Of a DNA stretch of 64,000 nucleotides, positions 58,765 to 64,000 are shown in pieces. The stretch spans positions 18,538,001 to 18,602,000 of the forward strand of contig OY727097.1 of NCBI GenBank assembly GCA_963402885.1, in the 5' to 3' direction. A program made the translations under genes and the position numbers. Under the pieces are notes generated by a model. That model searched no databases, had not been told where the DNA came from, and worked only from the letters and a program-made list of their open reading frames with translations. This DNA comes from Antedon bifida (lineage: Eukaryota; Echinodermata; Crinoidea; Comatulida; Antedonidae). Numbering within the stretch: position 1 is the stretch's first letter; each line of letters starts with the position of its first letter.

Positions 58765-60562
58765 TTGACTCTTTGTAGCGCGTTCTGTCCTGCTGTTAGT
58801 AGAGGTAGACCGGTATTATGTTTTAATTAGTTGATCCTTCCATCTGTTTGGCGGACACCCTCTTGGTCTTTTGTTTTTAAGGTCTGTTTGTAACTTCTGT
58901 TTAACATATGTGTTTGGAGTGCGCCTAATCACATGTACGAACCAGCATATTCGTTCCTTTTGAATTATTTCAGAGATTGTTTCTTTTATTCCTAATCTGT
59001 CACTTACGTCTTCATTTCTTAGTCTGTCCCAACGCGTAACACCAAGTATTGCTCTTAAGCATCTTATTTCAAATGTATTTAGCTTTCTGTTGTCATCGGT
59101 TTTTAGAGTCCATGTTTATGATGCATATGTCGCAATGGGGATGTTTAAAGATGTATTGTCCCTTTGACTAATTCCCCAAAAAAAAAAAAAAAAAGATTTC
59201 GAAAGAAAGTGAGTCATTTTGAAGTATCATAATAGTTATTAACTTTCACCAAAAATTAGTCGAAAAAAAAATCATTTAACTGAAATACAGACGTGTTTTT
59301 GTTCAAAAAATAACTTTGACTTCCAGTCAAAGTTTTCAATCAAAACATATCTCATAATGCAACGCGCTTGTTTGGCTACTCTGTATGCATAATCATAAAA
59401 CTTCCTCGCGATCTGTGTGAAACACCTTCTCAACCGTGACGAGTTGTAAACAATCCTAATTAGCATCATGCATAATGCATACTCGTGATTTGAAATCTTT
59501 GTTTACTTTCGCTCGCGATGATTTTACAGACGAAATGTAATCAAATTAATTTACCTGTTAATTACGTAAACTTGTTGTTTTTGGCTCGAATTTTCGACTT
59601 AAAGTGAATAACTTTAATATTACTTTGATATGGCCAATTTAAATTTAGAATATTTTGACCTTAATTTTTTGTGTTTCAAGGGACAATACATCTTTAATGC
59701 ATGTATAATCTAATTTTTAATTTTTTTCAATATTTCTTTAGCTCCATATCGGGACTGTTAGTCTTCCAAATGCACTTGCTGCTAGGGAGATTCGACGACA
59801 GACAAGAAAACGAACACTTGCTGTCTATGTGATGTTAGAATCTTGTGAAGTCATAACTTTGCATTTGTCTACATTGATCTTCATACCCCACTTGCTACAC
59901 GCTATCTCAAGCTCTTCGGTCGACAGTTTCGCAAAGATGCATGAAATTAGGGTGGTGCTGCATATCTTACATCTAGTGAGATGTTGCTGTTCTGATCAAA
60001 TGAACGTTGAATACTATTTAGATCTTTCATAACAAATTCCAGAAAAATGTTAAAAAGTGTTGGTGATAGGAGACATCCTTGACGAACTCCCACCAGCACA
60101 TCAAACCAGTTGGTAATCTCACCATCTATCTCACCACTGCACACTTGGTGTCAGCATAAAGATTTCTGATGATGTTGATGATCTTTGGATTGATACTGAT
60201 GGTGCTGAGCATTTTCCAAAGGACTTATCTCCATATTGTATCAAATGTACAGGTACCTGGTGTTCTTTGCCCTTCCATTATCTGTCATATTACGAAAATT
60301 GGCATCCATTGTTCTTCTTCCTTTATCTAAATCCAAATTGGCTTTCTTCTAACGTTGCTTCAACTTTTTCTTTTATCCTATTTATAATTATTCTACAGAA
60401 TACTTTACTGGGTATTGAAAGTAAGGAAATTGCTCTATAATTTGATGGGTCTAGCTTGTCTCCTTTCTTGTGTATGAGTGTAATTAACATCGTTTGCCAA
60501 TCTGTTGGTAGTGTCTCTTCTTCCCAGATTCAATCAGATATTCTCTTTAGTATTTTTTTTAG
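58765..60562 (-). pseudogene. LINE inserted in Helentron A7 and itself split by a MITE
   Basis: Read on the minus strand from 60562: RT pieces with many stops, then VRQGCLLSPTLFNIFLEFVM (60090-60030), a FLLS..ELEIACSKWGMKIN segment, RRISLAASAFGRLTVPIW (59790-59740), the MITE (59693-59149), and the C-terminal RTFEIRCLRAILGVTRWDRL, ICWFVHVIRRTPN, RPRGCPPNRWKD (59110-58800). The direct repeat CATGATGACGTC at 58753-58764 and 60563-60574 is a convincing 12-bp target duplication. The YADD box is degraded (VRYAAPP). Confidence 0.85.
59149..59693 (-). mobile_element. TTAA-flanked MITE (copy 2) inside the LINE
   Basis: Same AGATGTATTGTCCC ends and TTAA flanks (59145-59148, 59694-59697) as 42009-42544, in the opposite orientation. 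It interrupts the antisense LINE between its RT and C-terminal domains, so it is the youngest layer in this nest. Its minus-strand frame (59272-59469) is partly kept in the other copy but shows no motif. Confidence 0.9.
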
Positions 60563-61416
60563 CATGATGACGTCATCAATTTTAAACACGAAGATAGCAA
60601 TTTCGAAAGAAAATTGTCTGAGCAACAACATTTTAGCATGTTAAAAAGATTTGAATATGTAGCATATAGATGCACTCTCTTTTAAATGTGATGTACTATG
60701 ATGCAAAAGATTAAAATTTGACCTTTTTAGTTCAATTGGCCATATGATGACGTCACAACATCCGCTCTGAAAAATTGTTACATGAATCGACATCGCTTCG
60801 ATAATACATTTTAACCACGGGGGTCAGTTTTCATTCTGACGAGCTATAACATATTGAAATTTACTGTAAAGATAAAAATAAGTGATCCAGGTTATTCAAA
60901 TTTTTTGACATGATGTCATTAAAATTAAAGTATTTGCAAAAGATATTTGATTGACCTAGACAATATTAAAATCTGGAGGGAAACGGAGTATGGGTTAGTG
61001 AGATGTGATGAGCTGTGACAAAAGATACAAAAATCCTATAAGGCGGCCATGATGACGTCACCACATCCGAGAGATCTTTCTTTTTTAATTTGAAATGATG
61101 TCAATCTTTTTTAAAATGACTAGGAAAGGCTGGAAAATCATAATTCAAGAGAAAAAAACATGATTTTTTTTACTCCGTGCGCACCATATGCATAAAATTG
61201 TTGGCACAAGTATTTTTGAAATGCGCAAATGTCATGAATCGCGTAGGAAGTTGAAATTAATTTTGCGCATTTTATTTAATTTTTATTTATTTCATAGCAT
61301 CCTATTTTTATAATGTCAAAATTTGCTCTATATTATATTATGAAAAATGAATTTTTTTTTCAGAATTTATGATCAACCATAACATTTCATAAAATCGGAT
61401 AAGTGCGGATAACCAA

Positions 61417-61583
61417 CTAGATTTGAACTCGTCACTTTGACGAGTTCGGGTTATCCGCGGAAATGCAACATGCACATGTTAAAATATATGAACGTCAACA
61501 ATTTTTATGCCATCCTATGACATGAATTAAATATGTTTACAGTGCTGAATTGTACCTATTTTGTATCATATTATATACAGTAT
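61417..61583 (-). mobile_element. Helentron-like 3' end, next copy in the inverted cluster
   Basis: On the minus strand: body TCATAGGATGGCATAAAAATT, then CCGCGGATAACCC, the full stem-loop GAACTCGTCA/TGACGAGTTC, AAATCTAG (CTAG 61417-61420) and TT. The next element's 5' GGTTATCCGC follows at once. Its 5' part is cut off at 61584 by the dispersed repeat. Confidence 0.8.
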
Positions 61584-62045
61584 CTATATATAAATTTACG
61601 TAAGGGCAAAATTCGGTAAATCGCGTGTTATTTCTAGAATGTTTACTCGATGGTATATAAAGTTGGTTCGTACTTTCGGTACTGATTTTAACCACCTGAT
61701 GTAACCCTGTTTACTAATTAAATTGAGTTCGATAATTAGTTATTGACAATTAAAACGAATTTAGGTTCAACGATTTGCCCCAAATAGGGGTGTTTTTCGA
61801 TGTGGTATACACTGTCTAATGGATGTCCATCTTGAAAAATACCCGCACACAATAATACGAGGATGCTTCGCATTTTCCTATCTCCTCCTACGATAATTGT
61901 TTTTAATGGCTGGAAACTGGTTGAACAGCTCGAGTACAGCATCATAATGTTGAAGACAGGCCGATTTTCTTTAAAAAATACTATTTTGATAGATTTAATA
62001 TACGTTTATACAATGTATTGATTTGCGATGAATGGAATATTCCAA
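61584..62045. repeat. Dispersed about 465-bp repeat (copy 2)
   Basis: It begins TCTATATATAAATTTACGTA right after an A and matches 19180-19648 along its length. A second, degenerate piece (ACTAATTAAGTAGAGTTAGATAATT ... GATTTGCCCCGAATAGAGGT) follows at 62395-62485. The TC start after A and absence of a target duplication would suit a canonical Helitron 5' end, but no CTRR 3' end was fixed. Confidence 0.8.
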
Positions 62046-62624
62046 TCTCTGTTCCACAAGTGTCTATTCCCTCAGGCGTCGTAAAGGCAAGCACTCACTC
62101 AACAGAAATTCAGAAATTTTTTTTTTCAATCTGTGCTGCAGAGGTTGGATATAGATTTTTTTTAAACGGATAATGAGCTAGCGTTTTCAGTCGCCGTATA
62201 TTAGGTACAAATCTTTATTATTGCAGTTAAACCACCCACATCATCACCCTTCCCTCACTGGCATGAGTAGCGTTGTAAAGCCAGTAGAGGATAGACCTAC
62301 GGTGCATCACATGCCCTAAACGCAGAACAACTTTGGTGGGTAGGATAGGAACCAACTTAAGTATGAATTGGCTCTAAGAAACAATTGAAAACCATTAGGC
62401 CTACTAATTAAGTAGAGTTAGATAATTTAATATTTATTGGCGATTAAATTGAATTTATGATTTGCCCCGAATAGAGGTGGTTTTCACAAATTGTTTTACA
62501 TAAATATAAACATATACACGTCGTAGTGATGTATCGTTACATGTACTGTACTATTTCAATCGACTAGGACGGTGATAGTTTCAACAAACATCGCAATGTT
62601 TTACTGTGTTTAGTGGTATATTAT

Positions 62625-62770
62625 TATATTTGTAAAACATGAAAACAATTAATATTTCATTACTAAATGGATAAAGAATATATTTAAAAATTGTTCCTTT
62701 TTGCACCCATCCTCTTCCCCATCCCTCAACCCTAATGTTACATACAAAACACAAATTAAGTTTGTTTAAA
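62625..62770. repeat. Dispersed repeat upstream of an exon (copy 2)
   Basis: It matches 17060-17190 (GTAAAACATGAAAACA; CTTCCCCATCCCTCAACCCT; AATGTTACATACAAAA) and ends about 190 bp before the acceptor at 62959. Confidence 0.7.
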
Positions 62771-62959
62771 TTTGACTTAAACAATTGGTCTCATTTTGTG
62801 ACAAGTTTCTCTTTCGGAAGTAATTCCCAGGGTGCTAATTTTAGTGCTGAAAATTTTATTTTGTAGTTTGTTATAGTACTGTAGATCTACATTTAACCCC
62901 TTTCAGAATACATATGTTTGTAGTGTTTTTTTTTTACCAAATGATAATTTTTATTTCAG

Positions 62960-63013
62960 CTACTACAACCTCGAGCAGTGGAGAAAATTCGCCAGTAGAA
63001 AGCTCTGATTTAG
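62960..63013 (+). CDS. RUBCN: RUBCN-like gene, exon g (short Ser/Thr-rich exon)
   Basis: Acceptor TTTTATTTCAG and donor GTATGA flank a 54-bp exon. It completes the split Thr codon from 55901 and leaves with one base. It encodes TTTSSSGENSPVESSDL, a Ser/Thr-rich linker of the type found between the conserved central block and the C-terminal Rubicon homology region. Being short and low-complexity it could not be identified alone; phase match, splice sites and order support it. The rest of the gene lies beyond the right edge of the window. Confidence 0.65.
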
Positions 63014-63531
63014 GTATGACTTTTGTGTTTGATTAGCCCACTCCTGCCAGCTTATTGAACCTTGTAATGATTTTGGACATTTTCATCCAATAGCTTAGAT
63101 GCTAATTTTGAGATACCGTGCCCTAAAAACAGTGTGAATTTAAAAATTACACATGCAATTTATGGGGTACACAGAATTAACCATTCCTATCTGTAATAAA
63201 AATGACTTAATTAATATTCATTGCGTATCTCTGATATCCTTCATCGATTTTCTCCCAAATTTCAATATGTTTTGTTACTCTTTTCATTATTGTTACACAA
63301 ACTCTTTATTTAATCATCATATTTGTTTCTTTCTGTACAGATTTTGTCTGCTGCTTATTTCAAAAAGTTGAAATTTAATTATTTTCAAATGTTCATTTTC
63401 CCATATATGTGAAGATTTTAGGAATTAAATAATGAAGGAATGAGTGAATGAATTAAAATGTTATACACAATAGTCCAATAATGTCTGTAAAGTTGTTTAC
63501 TAGTTCCTAGTTCCTTATTCAAATTAAATTA

Positions 63532-64000
63532 AAGGGACATGTCACAAATATATCAAAAAACAGATTTTAATACGTAATAACTGTCTAATTGAGTTGTTAT
63601 TGCATCAACATTTTAGCCTTGACCTCTACTTCTTCCGGTCAAATAATTGTAAATATTTTGGTATGGATCGATGACCCTTGACCTACTCTACCATTAGCTG
63701 CCCTAGTTCCGCAATTTTTAAAATTAATTTTTAATTTGTGTGTGTTATAACGTTCGTAAAGCTAGTTACTTATTCGCCGTAGACGGCGTAGATGCAAAAA
63801 CGAAAATAGGGTGGCAAATGGTAGAGTAGGTCAAGGGTCATCGATCCATATCAAAATATTTTGAAAATATTAAGTAGGTCAAGTGTTATAAGGTTCGTAA
63901 AAGCTAGTTACTTATTCGCTGTAGAGGGCGTATATGCAAAAAAGTTCGCGGAACTAAGATAAATTAGGTTAAGGGTCATTGATCCATACCAAAATATTGA
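63532..64000. mobile_element. Partial inverted-repeat element at the window edge
   Basis: TTAAAGGGACATGTCAC near 63530 looks like a TTAA-flanked MITE end. Inside, GGATCGATGACCCTTGACCT followed by ACTCTACCATT (63663-63695) is mirrored at 63820-63852. A unit with CTAGTTACTTATTCGC followed by GTAGA(C/G)GGCGTA is present twice (63761 and 63903). The other end is outside the window. Confidence 0.5.

Larger units (their letters stand above)
58071..61410 (-). mobile_element. Helentron-like element A7, split by a LINE
   Basis: Reading from 61410 downwards: 5' hairpin remnant (GGTTATCCGCACTTATCCG), body (TTTTATGAAATGTTATGGTTGATCATAAATT, TCCTTTCCTAGTCATTTTAA-type blocks), a LINE insertion at 58765-60562, then body again to a 3' end. 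At that end half of the stem-loop is deleted (GCGGCAAAGTGACGAGTTC) and the last bases read TTAG rather than CTAG. Other copies are continuous across the LINE site, confirming the insertion. Confidence 0.75.

Noticed and set aside
59739-59833. An apparent splice acceptor (TTTCTTTAG) followed by an open frame LHIGTVSLPNALAAREIRRQ, looking like a further exon of the host gene
   Set aside because: The opposite strand reads RRISLAASAFGRLTVPIW in line with the antisense LINE that surrounds it, and the segment is bounded by LINE and MITE sequence.

Overview
This is a eukaryotic, AT-rich window with long introns, canonical GT-AG splice sites and a very high load of old and nested transposable elements. 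The frequent TAGGCCTA-type words, a LINE carrying a 2A-like peptide of the kind described in sea urchin retrotransposons, and the Helentron-like repeats suggest a marine invertebrate deuterostome, perhaps an echinoderm. That assignment is inference.

The only host gene I can support is on the + strand and fills most of the window. It is a homologue of RUBCN (Rubicon, RUN domain and cysteine-rich domain containing Beclin-1 interactor). Seven internal exons are visible: 17327-17480, 20655-20877, 29863-29969, 44144-44897, 54008-54123, 55685-55901 and 62960-63013. All have canonical splice sites and their reading phases match across every junction, giving about 541 residues. The start of the gene lies upstream of 17327 and was not found; the C-terminal zinc-binding region lies beyond the window. 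Introns range from about 1.6 to 14.2 kb and are built mainly from repeats.

Region by region. 1-11100: a possible LTR, an element with about 480-bp terminal inverted repeats enclosing tRNA-derived SINEs, a satellite split by a 3.4-kb TIR transposon (4409-7812) with a target-site duplication, and a second inverted-repeat element. 11750-13620: a broken Ty3/gypsy pol and two LTR pieces. 15975-16440: a LINE remnant. 22312-24345: a LINE with a long intact RT reading frame. 26336-28823: antisense LINE remains. 31087-41926: a nested cluster of Helentron-like (Helitron2/HINE) elements with a LINE and a pogo-like MITE inside. 42009-42544 and 59149-59693: two copies of a TTAA-flanked MITE. 45862-45932: a tRNA-like gene. 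46880-52085: a 164-bp satellite interrupted by an insertion, plus a 71-bp higher-order satellite. 52215-53710: a decayed LINE with a 2A-like motif. 57930-61583: a second, inverted Helentron cluster nested three levels deep.

The most interesting structure is the Helentron-like family. Members have a 5' hairpin built on TTATCCGC/GCGGATAA, the same GCGGATAA near the 3' end, then a 10-bp stem-loop, then a CTAG end abutting TT. They sit head to tail, often with one to four reiterated 5' ends, and carry many perfect CRE-like TGACGTCA palindromes. No transposase or Rep/helicase reading frame was seen, so all copies look non-autonomous.
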